A stretch of DNA of 64,000 nucleotides. Origin: Collinsella sp. GTDB lineage: Bacteria > Actinomycetota > Coriobacteriia > Coriobacteriales > Coriobacteriaceae. The DNA lies in NCBI GenBank assembly GCA_019414245.1, contig DXMK01000007.1, positions 1 through 64,000 on the forward strand, read 5' to 3'. Below are positions 1 through 7,232 of the stretch, one piece after another (the stretch's first letter is position 1; each line of letters begins with the position of its first letter). The notes beneath the pieces were generated by a model, which made no database searches, was not told the origin of the DNA, and saw only the letters and a program-made list of their open reading frames with translations. A program made the position numbers and the translations under genes.

Positions 1-25
1 GCCCGTGGGTTATACCCTAAGAGCA

Positions 26-48
26 AACCACCCTTTTTAAGGGTGGTT
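26..48. terminator. Hairpin, probable terminator of an upstream gene
   Basis: AACCACCCTT and AAGGGTGGTT form a perfect 10-bp stem around a 3-base loop. No long T-run follows, so it is either a bidirectional terminator of a gene lying left of the window or a plain hairpin. Confidence 0.45.
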
Positions 49-62
49 CTGATTGACGCTGC

Positions 63-162
63 GCGGGCCCCGGGCACCCCATCTTGCCCCTCAATCGTCG
101 GTCGCGTACATAAAGTACGCTTCCCTCCTCTTTCGCGGCAACCTGGGGCACCCGGAGCCCGC
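63..162. repeat. Long imperfect palindrome
   Basis: The arms at 63-81 and 144-162 are about 19 bases each and pair with three mismatches or wobbles. A small perfect hairpin GCGTAC-ATAAA-GTACGC sits in the loop. It resembles in scale the large intergenic palindromes at 10203-10280, 12990-13127 and 13306-13389. Confidence 0.55.
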
Positions 163-347
163 TCGCTGTCGTGGCCGGGGAGTAAGTCTTCCGTTCTTTT
201 CACTAATCGATCGATTCGTCCCAGGAGGCTCGAACCCGAGAGGGAGCGTTTTGGGGCGTGGCTGTGGCGTTGTTTGCCGCGAATGTCCGCTTTGGGCGTA
301 TCATCGTGGGCATCTCGCAAAACCTCGTTGCAAGGGAGACTCATCCC

Positions 348-2081
348 ATGGCTACAGAAAAGTCCTCGTCGCGCCCATGGATGTCCGATGCCGCGATCTA
401 TCAGATCTACCCGCGCTCGTTTAAGGACTCGACTGGTTCGGGTTTGGGCGATATCGCGGGCATTACCCAGCAGATGGACTATCTTGAGCGGCTGGGTATC
501 GAGGCCATCTGGCTGAGCCCGTTTTACCCATCGCCTCTTGTCGATGGCGGCTATGATGTGGCGGACTACTGCGATGTCGACCAACGTCTCGGCTCGCTTG
601 ACGACTTCGATGACATGATCGCCGCGGCTCACACGCGCGGCATCAAGGTCATCGTCGACATCGTGCCCAACCATTCGTCCAACCAGCACCCCTGGTTCAA
701 AGCCGCTCTTGCCGCCGGCCCCGGATCGCCCGAGCGCGCCCGCTATATCTTCCGCGATGGTCGCGGCGAGCATGGCGAGCTGCCTCCCACCAATTGGAAT
801 GCCAACTTTGGCGGCCCCGCCTGGACGCGTGTTGCGGACGGTCAGTGGTATCTGCACATGTTTACGCCCGAGCAGCCGGACTTTGACTGGTCATGCCCCG
901 AGGTTCGCGCGTTCTTTTGCGATGTTCTGGCGTTTTGGAGCGATCGAGGCGTCGATGGCTTTCGCATTGATGTGGCACACGGTCTCGCCAAGGATCTCGA
1001 CCGCGATGATCTCGACCAGTGGCATCTCGCCGAGGGCGATGACATGGTTGACGACGGCACCCATCCGCTGTGGGATCGCAACGAGGTTCACGAGATCTAT
1101 CGCGAGTGGCGCCGCGTGTTCGACCGCTATAATCCGCCACGCAGCGCCGTTGCCGAGGCGTGGGTGCTGCCCGAGCGCCAGTATCTCTACGCGCGTCCCA
1201 GCGAGCTTGGCCAGACATTCAACTTTGAGTTTGCCAAGGCCACTTGGACCTATGATGACATGCACGCTGCAATCGAGGAGGGCTTGAAGGCGGCTATCGA
1301 ATCCAATTCTGCCTCGACCTGGGTACTCTCCAACCATGACGTGCCGCGCGTGGCGACGCGCTATGCCCTGCCGCAAATCAAGGCGACGCGCTACCACCAG
1401 ATTGCGCTCGACTGGCTCTTACGCGACGGGTCGTCTTATGACGAGGACCGTGAACTCGGCGAGCGCCGCGCGCGGGCGGCCCTTTTGCTCGAGCTGGCGC
1501 TTCCGGGCTCGGCATACGTGTATCAGGGTGAGGAGCTCGGCCTTTTTGAGGTGGCTGACATTCCGTGGGCTGCACTCGAAGATCCTACTGCGACCAATAC
1601 GCGCGGACCGAAGCGCGAGAAGGGGCGCGACGGCTGTCGTGTGCCCCTGCCGTGGGTGGCGGCGGACGATCCCGCGCAGGGCGGATCGTTTGGGTTTTCG
1701 CCGGCAGACGCCGATGCGGCGCCTCATCTGCCGCAGCCTGCATGGTTCTCCTATTATGCTGCCGATAGGGAAGAAACGGACCCGACATCGATGCTTGCGC
1801 TCTATCGTGACGCCCTCTGGCTGCGGCGCAAGCTGCGCGGGTGCGCCAACGATCTTGCGTGGCTCGATCTTGACGGGCGCACCGGTCTTGCGGATGGTGC
1901 CGAGGGCGCTGAGGGCGGCGTCATTGCCTATCGCCGCGATAACGGCTGGGCGTGTGTGACGAACTTCGGTGCAGCACCCGTGGAGCTGCCGGCGGGCAGG
2001 GTCCTGCTCACTTCATCACCGCTTGCAGACGGCAGGCTCGCGCAGGACAGCTCTGCCTGGATCATGCTCGGTGAGATGTAA
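348..2081 (+). CDS. GH13 alpha-glucosidase (oligo-1,6-glucosidase type)
   Basis: This is a cytosolic glycoside hydrolase of family 13, 577 residues, the usual length for alpha-glucosidases. It would release glucose from the non-reducing end of short alpha-glucans or isomalto-oligosaccharides. Visible family motifs are the early QIYPRSF, IVDIVPNHSS (conserved region I), GFRIDVAHGLAKD with the Asp nucleophile (region II), AVAEAWV with the acid/base Glu (region III) and VLSNHDVPR with the third Asp (region IV). The ATG at 348 follows AAGGGAG; longer in-frame starts upstream lack a binding site. The gene appears monocistronic, and no transporter or regulator is adjacent. Substrate preference (maltose, isomaltose, sucrose or trehalose) cannot be decided from sequence alone. 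Confidence 0.9.
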   Translation: MATEKSSSRPWMSDAAIYQIYPRSFKDSTGSGLGDIAGITQQMDYLERLGIEAIWLSPFYPSPLVDGGYDVADYCDVDQRLGSLDDFDDMIAAAHTRGIKVIVDIVPNHSSNQHPWFKAALAAGPGSPERARYIFRDGRGEHGELPPTNWNANFGGPAWTRVADGQWYLHMFTPEQPDFDWSCPEVRAFFCDVLAFWSDRGVDGFRIDVAHGLAKDLDRDDLDQWHLAEGDDMVDDGTHPLWDRNEVHEIYREWRRVFDRYNPPRSAVAEAWVLPERQYLYARPSELGQTFNFEFAKATWTYDDMHAAIEEGLKAAIESNSASTWVLSNHDVPRVATRYALPQIKATRYHQIALDWLLRDGSSYDEDRELGERRARAALLLELALPGSAYVYQGEELGLFEVADIPWAALEDPTATNTRGPKREKGRDGCRVPLPWVAADDPAQGGSFGFSPADADAAPHLPQPAWFSYYAADREETDPTSMLALYRDALWLRRKLRGCANDLAWLDLDGRTGLADGAEGAEGGVIAYRRDNGWACVTNFGAAPVELPAGRVLLTSSPLADGRLAQDSSAWIMLGEM

Positions 2082-2162
2082 GGGCCTCTTGCGGCGAGTT
2101 TGCGTTTGCCTGCGCCTTCCTTGGTGGCTGATGTCTTCGCGAGGTTCGCGAGGGCGTCGCAA

Positions 2163-2180
2163 AACTTTTTAAAAAAAGTT
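2163..2180. terminator. A/T-rich inverted repeat, possible terminator
   Basis: A short AACTTTTT / AAAAAGTT type inverted repeat lies 80 bp after the alpha-glucosidase stop and just before the tRNA promoter. Its stem is weak. Confidence 0.3.
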
Positions 2181-2181
2181 C

Positions 2182-2210
2182 TTGCATAGGATGCGGGTAT
2201 CACGTAAGAT
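2182..2210 (+). promoter_or_regulatory. Promoter for the tRNA pair
   Basis: TTGCAT (2182-2187) and TAAGAT (2205-2210) are separated by 17 bp, a good sigma-70-type match. The -10 element lies 12 bp before the first tRNA base. Confidence 0.65.
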
Positions 2211-2222
2211 TAATCCTCGTAA

Positions 2223-2298
2223 GCGGACATGGCTCAGTTGGTAGAGCACAACCTTGCCAAGGTTGGGGTCGCGGGTTCGAGCCCCGTTGTCCGCTCCA
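2223..2298 (+). tRNA. tRNA-Gly (anticodon GCC)
   Basis: A full cloverleaf is visible. The acceptor stem pairs GCGGACA with TGTCCGC, and the anticodon loop TTGCCAA gives anticodon GCC. The T-arm contains GGTTCGAGCC, and the 3' CCA is encoded (2296-2298). It sits 3 bp before tRNA-Val and shares its promoter and terminator. Confidence 0.97.
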
Positions 2299-2301
2299 TT
2301 T

Positions 2302-2376
2302 GGGCGTTTAGCTCAGGGGGAGAGCGCTTCCCTGACACGGAAGAGGTCAGAAGTTCAAATCTTCTAACGCCCACCA
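2302..2376 (+). tRNA. tRNA-Val (anticodon GAC)
   Basis: The acceptor stem pairs GGGCGTT with AACGCCC, the anticodon loop CTGACAC gives anticodon GAC, the T-loop is AGTTCAAAT and the CCA is encoded. It is co-transcribed with the tRNA-Gly gene just upstream. Confidence 0.97.
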
Positions 2377-2384
2377 AATGTTCG

Positions 2385-2421
2385 CAGCTCAGAGGCTATG
2401 TCCTCTGGGCTGTTTTGTTTT
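2385..2421 (+). terminator. Rho-independent terminator of the tRNA operon
   Basis: An 11-bp stem, CAGCTCAGAGG / CCTCTGGGCTG with one wobble, is followed by TTTTGTTTT. It lies 9 bp after the tRNA-Val CCA. Confidence 0.8.
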
Positions 2422-2532
2422 ATGCCGCCAAATGGGTCGCCAAATCGCTGGCAAAAGGTACCTCGATTCATGAAAGAGCGGTTCTGAGCGTCTGTTTAGC
2501 CTTGTCATCTCAATCGAGTGGGGGTTGACCGT

Positions 2533-3162
2533 TTGAACATAACCGTGCATCTCGTTGATGTTTCCGCAATCGATCCCGGCGAGACCGTTGATATGGCATC
2601 AATCGCGGGACGCTATGCCTTACGTGCCTCCAATGGGGATCTCCCAATTGCGTCTCGGAGGGAAGCCGCAGGCGTGGGTCTGCTGCTTCGCGACGCCCTG
2701 GGTGTCTTCGACGACACCCGGCTTGCGCGTTCTGCTTTCGGCAAGATCGAGCTTGCGGATGGGGAGGCCCCCTCTATTTCCATTTCACATGGCGCAAGCG
2801 TGGCCGTCCTCGCTGTATCCGATGTTGCTCGGTCGGTCGGAGGACCTATTGGCGTGGATATCGAGGCGATCGATGAGATTGCTCCCGCTGCGGTTTGGCG
2901 TATGGCGAACGACGACGAGCGCGCGTGGATTAACGCTGCCCCCAATTTGCAAGAACGCAATCTTCGCCTGAGTCAGACGTGGACGCGCATCGAGGCCATC
3001 CTCAAGGCTGAGGGCGTCGGGTTTTCGATTGACCCTCGCAAAGATGGCATGCCCGGCGGATGGAATACTTCGTCGGTGACATACGGTCGCTGCGTCATCT
3101 CTTGTGCGGCACGCTCTATGCCTCGTATCGTCGTCAAGGAGCATGCCTTTCGGGTAGCATAG
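2533..3162 (+). CDS. 4'-phosphopantetheinyl transferase, Sfp/HetI type
   Basis: Enzymes of this superfamily move the phosphopantetheine arm of CoA onto a serine of carrier proteins. The signatures visible are GVDIEAI (the Mg-binding D-x-E) around residue 110 and the downstream W-T-R-I-E-A-I-L-K-A-E helix, equivalent to WxxKEA. Length (209 residues) fits Sfp-type enzymes. The start is uncertain: TTG at 2533 gives the N-terminus MNITVHLVDV, with a G-rich stretch upstream, while GTG at 2518 has no binding site. An acyl carrier protein gene lies about 3.4 kb downstream (5983), so this enzyme is a plausible activator of it, in addition to the housekeeping AcpS expected elsewhere. That link is inference. 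Confidence 0.8.
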   Translation: MNITVHLVDVSAIDPGETVDMASIAGRYALRASNGDLPIASRREAAGVGLLLRDALGVFDDTRLARSAFGKIELADGEAPSISISHGASVAVLAVSDVARSVGGPIGVDIEAIDEIAPAAVWRMANDDERAWINAAPNLQERNLRLSQTWTRIEAILKAEGVGFSIDPRKDGMPGGWNTSSVTYGRCVISCAARSMPRIVVKEHAFRVA

Positions 3163-3190
3163 GAGCCAATCGCCAATAGGGGAGGCCGCC

Positions 3191-3808
3191 ATGTCACTGA
3201 ACGCTCAAAACGATATTGCTTCACGGATCGAGGATGCCGTCTTTGAACTTATGGCGACAACTCCGGTGCAGTCGATTAAGGTGGCCGAGGTACTTCGCCT
3301 TGCCCATACATCCAAATCGACGTTCTATCGCTGTTATCGCTCTGTCGATGATGTGGTTAAACGTTTTGAAGATGAGCTGCTCCAGAATATGCAGGACATC
3401 AATGATGTTGCGCTGGAGGCTCGTTTTGGCGATGCGCAGCTGGACCCTACGCCCACGATGATCAAGCGCATGGAGATCCTCAAGGCTAATCGCTCGAAAG
3501 TTTTGGCACTTAACAGCGATAACGGCGATCCCGTGTTTGCTCACAAGGCAACGATCTTTATGCATGACTATTTTCGCAATCGGCTTCGCTCGACATTTTC
3601 CGATGAAACGGACCTCGACCTGTATCTAGCCTTTGCGCTTGCGGGCCACCATAACCTCATTCAGTATTGGCTCGAGGCCCGGCCCGACCTTGAGGCGCGC
3701 ACCGTTGCCGCCGCCCTCAATCGCATGTTCTACGCACCACTCTTTGTCGACGATGCCTCGCGTCATTGGCACCCACGTATTCCCGATTTTGAAAAGCCAG
3801 TCGCGTGA
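3191..3808 (+). CDS. TetR/AcrR-family transcriptional regulator
   Basis: A 205-residue protein with an N-terminal TetR-type helix-turn-helix (residues 8-55: IKVAEVLRLAHTSKSTFYRCYRSVDDV, read in two pieces) and a variable ligand-binding C-terminal domain. It starts at ATG 3191, 28 bp after the phosphopantetheinyl transferase stop, behind GGGGAGG. It is probably co-transcribed with that gene and ends at the strong hairpin at 3918. Its target could be itself or the thiolase cluster downstream on the same strand; no operator is obvious. The ligand is unknown. Confidence 0.82.
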   Translation: MSLNAQNDIASRIEDAVFELMATTPVQSIKVAEVLRLAHTSKSTFYRCYRSVDDVVKRFEDELLQNMQDINDVALEARFGDAQLDPTPTMIKRMEILKANRSKVLALNSDNGDPVFAHKATIFMHDYFRNRLRSTFSDETDLDLYLAFALAGHHNLIQYWLEARPDLEARTVAAALNRMFYAPLFVDDASRHWHPRIPDFEKPVA

Positions 3809-3917
3809 GCGGTCGATATTTGGGGATAAACGGTTGTATTCAGGGCGAATTTTAGATATCTCTGATCATTAGCTCAAATAATACGAGTTCGTTTATCTGC
3901 TATTTGGAACGCCTAGC

Positions 3918-3959
3918 CCCGATGTGTCCCATATGATGGGACACATCGGGTCTTTTTGT
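3918..3959 (+). terminator. Strong rho-independent terminator
   Basis: CCCGATGTGTCCCAT and ATGGGACACATCGGG form a perfect 15-bp stem with a 3-base loop, followed by TCTTTTTG. It closes the phosphopantetheinyl transferase and TetR transcription unit. Confidence 0.88.
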
Positions 3960-4045
3960 CTCACGTGTCTCGTTTAACCCCTCATAAACTAAAGCTACGT
4001 TCAAAAGAACCACTGCAGTAGTTCAACGTGTGACGGCACAGAAAA

Positions 4046-4077
4046 GCCGCGAGCGCTCTCTCACCTTCGCTCGCGGC
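4046..4077. promoter_or_regulatory. Stem-loop upstream of the thiolase cluster
   Basis: GCCGCGAGCG and CGCTCGCGGC form a perfect 10-bp stem with a 12-base loop. There is no T-run, so it is not a standard terminator. It lies 73 bp before the thiolase start and may be in its 5' leader. Confidence 0.45.
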
Positions 4078-4150
4078 CGGATTGCGCCATCATTCCGTAC
4101 ACCTTCACATGATTAGGATGTGATATTCAGTGGTTACGCTCGGAAAGAAC

Positions 4151-5416
4151 ATGCGCAGCGTCTCGATTGTAGGCGTGGGCTGCACCCCGTTCAAGGATTT
4201 TGAGGAGCATCCCGAGACCCAGGGTATTGGCGAGGGCGAGGCGTTTGGCTATGCGGCCCTCGAGGCAATTGCCGATGCCGGTCTTGAACCCCGCGATATC
4301 GACTTTTTCTATCACGGCAGCGCCAATCCGTATCTCGTTGGCGATTGCATTACCCCCAACATGCAGGTTGCCGATTGGTTTGGCGTTCGTGCCAAGGGCT
4401 CCGTCCATCATTCCGAGGCTTGCTGCACGGGCTATGTTGCCCTTGAGCAAGCCGTGATGGCAGTCGCCTCCGGTGCCTACGATGTTGTCCTTACGGGTGC
4501 CTGCGATTTGGCTTCGACCCTTCCCGTTGAGCACATGCCCTCGCATATTCGCCAGGACTTTACGCTCGACGTCATGATTCCCTCGCTCGATAAAATCTAT
4601 GACCGTGCTTATGGTCGCCCGCTCGATGGCGCCTTTGGCGTGTCGTTCGACAACTGGATCAACGAGTATTCGATGCAGTACGACCTAACCGCCGATCAGA
4701 TCGATGACGCCCTGAACGGCCTTACCAAGAGCCTTCGCCGCGGTGCCGTCCTGAATCCCCTTGCCTGGTACGAGACCACGGTCGAGGAGGATGCGAAGGC
4801 AGCTGGGTTCGATACCGCCGACGAGTATCTCAAGAGCATGTACAACCCGCGCGTTACGCAGTACCTGCGCGTTACCGGCTTTGAGAAGAAATGCGACGGT
4901 GCCGCAGCTGTTGTCGTGATGCCCACGGAGAAGGCCAAGGCCATGGGTGTCCCGTATGCACCTATCGAGGTTCTGGGCACGGGTGCCTCTGCCGTCGAGG
5001 CCGGCCTGCTTCACAACGAGCACTGGGCTACCGAGCTTGCCGCTAAGCAGGTCTATGGCCTTACCGGCGTGAGCCCTGATGAGATTGACCTGTTCATGTG
5101 CAATGACTTCTTCCTGGCTTCCGAGATCGTCTCGGCCGAGGAGTGCGGCTATATTCCGCGCGGCGAGGCTTGGAAGTACGCAATCGATGGCCGCACTGCT
5201 TTTGACGGCGATAAGCCCATCAATCCGCACGGCGGCCGCTGCAACTTCGGTCACGCACATGGCGCATCGGGCATCGCCGATATCGTCGAGGCCGTCAAGC
5301 AGATGCGCGGCGTCGCCGGTGCCACCCAGATGAAGAAGGTTCCCGAGACGGCTTTCCTGCGCGGTTTTGGCGGTTCTCAGAACGTGCGCTGCCAGATCCT
5401 TCGTACCGTCGCCTAA
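4151..5416 (+). CDS. Thiolase-family acyltransferase (archaeal/SCP-x-like type)
   Basis: A 421-residue thiolase-fold protein. The predicted nucleophilic cysteine is in HHSEACCTG (Cys91/Cys92), and the conserved C-terminal block NPHGGRCNFGHAHGASG matches the GHPxGATG region of thiolases. Such enzymes make or break C-C bonds in 3-ketoacyl thioesters. The type paired with DUF35 proteins occurs in archaeal mevalonate thiolase complexes and in phloroglucinol acyltransferases. Start ATG 4151 follows GGAAAG; an earlier GTG at 4130 is less likely. It heads a run with a DUF35 protein, an acyl carrier protein, a phosphate acyltransferase and a butyrate-kinase-like enzyme. Thiolytic cleavage feeding acyl-phosphate formation is my inference; a condensing role is the alternative. 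Confidence 0.82.
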   Translation: MRSVSIVGVGCTPFKDFEEHPETQGIGEGEAFGYAALEAIADAGLEPRDIDFFYHGSANPYLVGDCITPNMQVADWFGVRAKGSVHHSEACCTGYVALEQAVMAVASGAYDVVLTGACDLASTLPVEHMPSHIRQDFTLDVMIPSLDKIYDRAYGRPLDGAFGVSFDNWINEYSMQYDLTADQIDDALNGLTKSLRRGAVLNPLAWYETTVEEDAKAAGFDTADEYLKSMYNPRVTQYLRVTGFEKKCDGAAAVVVMPTEKAKAMGVPYAPIEVLGTGASAVEAGLLHNEHWATELAAKQVYGLTGVSPDEIDLFMCNDFFLASEIVSAEECGYIPRGEAWKYAIDGRTAFDGDKPINPHGGRCNFGHAHGASGIADIVEAVKQMRGVAGATQMKKVPETAFLRGFGGSQNVRCQILRTVA

Positions 5417-5454
5417 GCGACCGCGGTTTTCGATTTCCCATAAGGAGTATTCTC

Positions 5455-5877
5455 ATGCAACTCAAAGATATGGAGCCCGTGGTCAAGAAGTTCTACACGG
5501 GTCTTAAAGAGGGCATCTATTGGGCGCGCCAGTGCCCCGAGTGCGGAGCCGTCGAGTTTCCGCCTCACCTTGCCTGCAATGCCTGCGGCTACCACAAGAC
5601 CGATTGGGTTCAGGTTTCTGGTCACGGCCGCCTGATCGATTTTACCCTGCCTGGTCCGCAGAACGACAAGCCCTACCTCAAGGAGTATGGCAAGTACGCC
5701 TACGGCGCTGTCGATATCGACGAGGGTTCTCAGTACACCTACGTCATCTACGGCATTACCAAGAAGAAGGCCCCCGAGATTCGCGCCAAGCTCATGGCGG
5801 GCGAGACCGTTGGCGTCCATGCCAAGGTCATCGACCGACCGGGCTACAAAGAGCTCACGTTTGAACTTGACGACTAG
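5455..5877 (+). CDS. DUF35 zinc-ribbon/OB-fold acyl-CoA-associated protein
   Basis: A 140-residue protein with an N-terminal rubredoxin-like zinc ribbon (CPECG at about 25 and CNACGY at about 40) and a C-terminal OB-fold. Known members bind CoA and tether a thiolase to a partner enzyme, as in the archaeal thiolase/HMG-CoA synthase complex or PhlB. It starts 38 bp after the thiolase stop behind AAGGAG, so the two very likely form a complex. Length is normal for the family. Confidence 0.85.
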   Translation: MQLKDMEPVVKKFYTGLKEGIYWARQCPECGAVEFPPHLACNACGYHKTDWVQVSGHGRLIDFTLPGPQNDKPYLKEYGKYAYGAVDIDEGSQYTYVIYGITKKKAPEIRAKLMAGETVGVHAKVIDRPGYKELTFELDD

Positions 5878-5913
5878 GCTTTCACCCCTTTTAACAATTC
5901 GATTCCTCTCTTA

Positions 5914-5962
5914 GGCCACGGTGGGACCCATGTCTCCAGCCCGCCGTGGTCGCCCCTCTTTT
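5914..5962 (+). terminator. Intra-operon terminator/attenuator
   Basis: A 12-bp stem (GGCCACGGTGGG / CCCGCCGTGGTC with wobbles) is followed within 6 bp by a TTTTT run. It lies between the DUF35 and acyl carrier protein genes, so it would reduce read-through or separate two transcripts. Confidence 0.7.
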
Positions 5963-5982
5963 TATCTTAGAAAGGCACCAAC

Positions 5983-6216
5983 ATGAACGAAGAACTCACT
6001 CAGCAGATCTGCGATTTTGCCAAGTCCGCTTACAACTATGACGGCGATGTGACCCCCGAGACGACGTTTGAGACCCTGGGCAAGGGCTCGATGAAGATGA
6101 TTGCGCTGACCTCCATGATCGAGAACGAGCTCGATGCCGAGGTTCCCGTTCGCGAGGTCATGGTCATGAAGACCATCGGCGAGCTTATCGAGCGCACTGC
6201 CGAAGAGATGGAGTAA
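5983..6216 (+). CDS. Acyl carrier protein
   Basis: A 77-residue acidic helical protein with the carrier-protein fold. The predicted phosphopantetheine attachment serine is in LGKGSMKMIAL (about Ser36); the usual D-S-L is G-S-M here, so this is a divergent, pathway-specific carrier rather than the fatty-acid AcpP. ATG 5983 follows AGAAAGG. It lies between thiolase/DUF35 and the phosphate acyltransferase (6 bp downstream). This suggests that the acyl group handled by those enzymes is carried on this protein as well as, or instead of, CoA. Confidence 0.85.
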   Translation: MNEELTQQICDFAKSAYNYDGDVTPETTFETLGKGSMKMIALTSMIENELDAEVPVREVMVMKTIGELIERTAEEME

Positions 6217-6221
6217 CTGCC

Positions 6222-7229
6222 ATGGACCTGATGCAGACCCTGCGCGAGCAGGCTGCCGCCAAGCTTATGCGCGTTGCTTTTCCCGAGGGCGAAAACGAGA
6301 CCATGATGCAGGCGGTCGCAAAGATCGCCGCCGAGCATCTTGCCGAATGTGTGCTGGTCGGCGACGGCGGTAAGCTCAAGGAGCTTGCCGACGAGCGTGG
6401 TATCTCCCTTGACGGCATCGAGATTGTCGATGTGACCGACGAGGAGGCGAACGCCGCCTGCTGTGAGCGCTACCTTTCGCATCCGGATTGCAAGTTTAAG
6501 CCCAAGGGCGCCGCGCGCCGTATGACGCGTCCGCTTGAGCGCGCCCTGATTTTGCAGGTGCTCGGCGATGTCGACGTTATGTTCGCCGGCATTGATAACG
6601 CCACGGGCGATATTATCCTGGCGGGTCAGACCATCGTCGGCCTTGCCGACGGGGTGGACACCGTGAGCTCGTGCGGTATCGCCGACATCCCCAACTGGAA
6701 CGGCGGCGAAGGTGGCCTTTTGGCTTTTGGCGATTCCGCCGTTTGCGTTGACCCCACGAGCGAGGAGCTTGCCTCGATCGCGATTTCGTCGAGCGAGACG
6801 GTGCGCTCGCTGACCGGATGGGATATCCGTTGCGCGTTGCTTTCGCATTCGACGGACGGCTCGATGGACAATGAGCTCGTCGACAAGGTGCGTCGTGCTC
6901 GCGAGATTGCCAACGACCGCCGTCCCGACCTTGCCATCGACGGCGAGTTCCAGTTTGATTCGGCGATTAACCCCAAGGTTGCGGCCAAGAAGGTGCATCG
7001 TGAGTCCGCTGTTGCGGGCCAAGCCAACGTGGTCATCTGGCCCGATATCAACGTGGGCAATATCGGCGTCAAGATCATCCAGAATCTGACCGGTGCCAAT
7101 GCTTACGGCCCCATGCTTCAGGGCTTCAAGAGGATCGTGTGCGATTGCTCGCGCTCTGCGCCCGTCGACGAAATCGTCGGCAACGTGGTGATGAGCTGCG
7201 TGCGCGCTCAGGCGCTTAAGGAGGCTTAA
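6222..7229 (+). CDS. Phosphate acyltransferase (phosphotransacetylase/phosphotransbutyrylase family)
   Basis: A 335-residue member of the PTA/PTB family, which converts acyl-thioester plus phosphate to acyl-phosphate plus free thiol. Family blocks are VAFPEG near the N-terminus, DGEFQFDSA around 245 and VIWPDINVGNIGVKIIQ around 280, equivalent to the PDLNxGNIxYK motif. It overlaps nothing, starts 6 bp after the acyl carrier protein and is followed 3 bp later by the kinase. The pair would form acyl-phosphate and then ATP. Acyl preference (acetyl, butyryl or branched) is not readable from the sequence. Confidence 0.87.
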   Translation: MDLMQTLREQAAAKLMRVAFPEGENETMMQAVAKIAAEHLAECVLVGDGGKLKELADERGISLDGIEIVDVTDEEANAACCERYLSHPDCKFKPKGAARRMTRPLERALILQVLGDVDVMFAGIDNATGDIILAGQTIVGLADGVDTVSSCGIADIPNWNGGEGGLLAFGDSAVCVDPTSEELASIAISSSETVRSLTGWDIRCALLSHSTDGSMDNELVDKVRRAREIANDRRPDLAIDGEFQFDSAINPKVAAKKVHRESAVAGQANVVIWPDINVGNIGVKIIQNLTGANAYGPMLQGFKRIVCDCSRSAPVDEIVGNVVMSCVRAQALKEA

Positions 7230-7232
7230 GGT

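Larger units (their letters stand above)
1..347. other. Non-coding leader region before the alpha-glucosidase gene
   Basis: I see no convincing gene here. It holds a perfect 10-bp inverted repeat (26-48), a long imperfect palindrome (63-162) listed separately, and a 12-bp palindrome AATCGATCGATT at 205-216. The last could be an operator for a LacI-type regulator, but nothing else supports that. The open frames through this stretch have no ribosome binding site and look spurious. Confidence 0.5.
3809..4150. other. Intergenic region with terminator and hairpin
   Basis: No gene is seen. The stretch holds the terminator at 3918-3959 and a second, T-less hairpin at 4046-4077 just before the thiolase cluster. 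A promoter for the cluster should lie between or after these, but I cannot place convincing -35 and -10 boxes. Confidence 0.5.

Noticed and set aside
2223..3808. Integration of a mobile island at the tRNA genes
   Set aside because: No tRNA fragment repeat or integrase gene is visible; the following genes look chromosomal.
3918..3950. Operator palindrome for the TetR regulator
   Set aside because: The perfect 15-bp stem, tiny loop and T-run mark it as a terminator.
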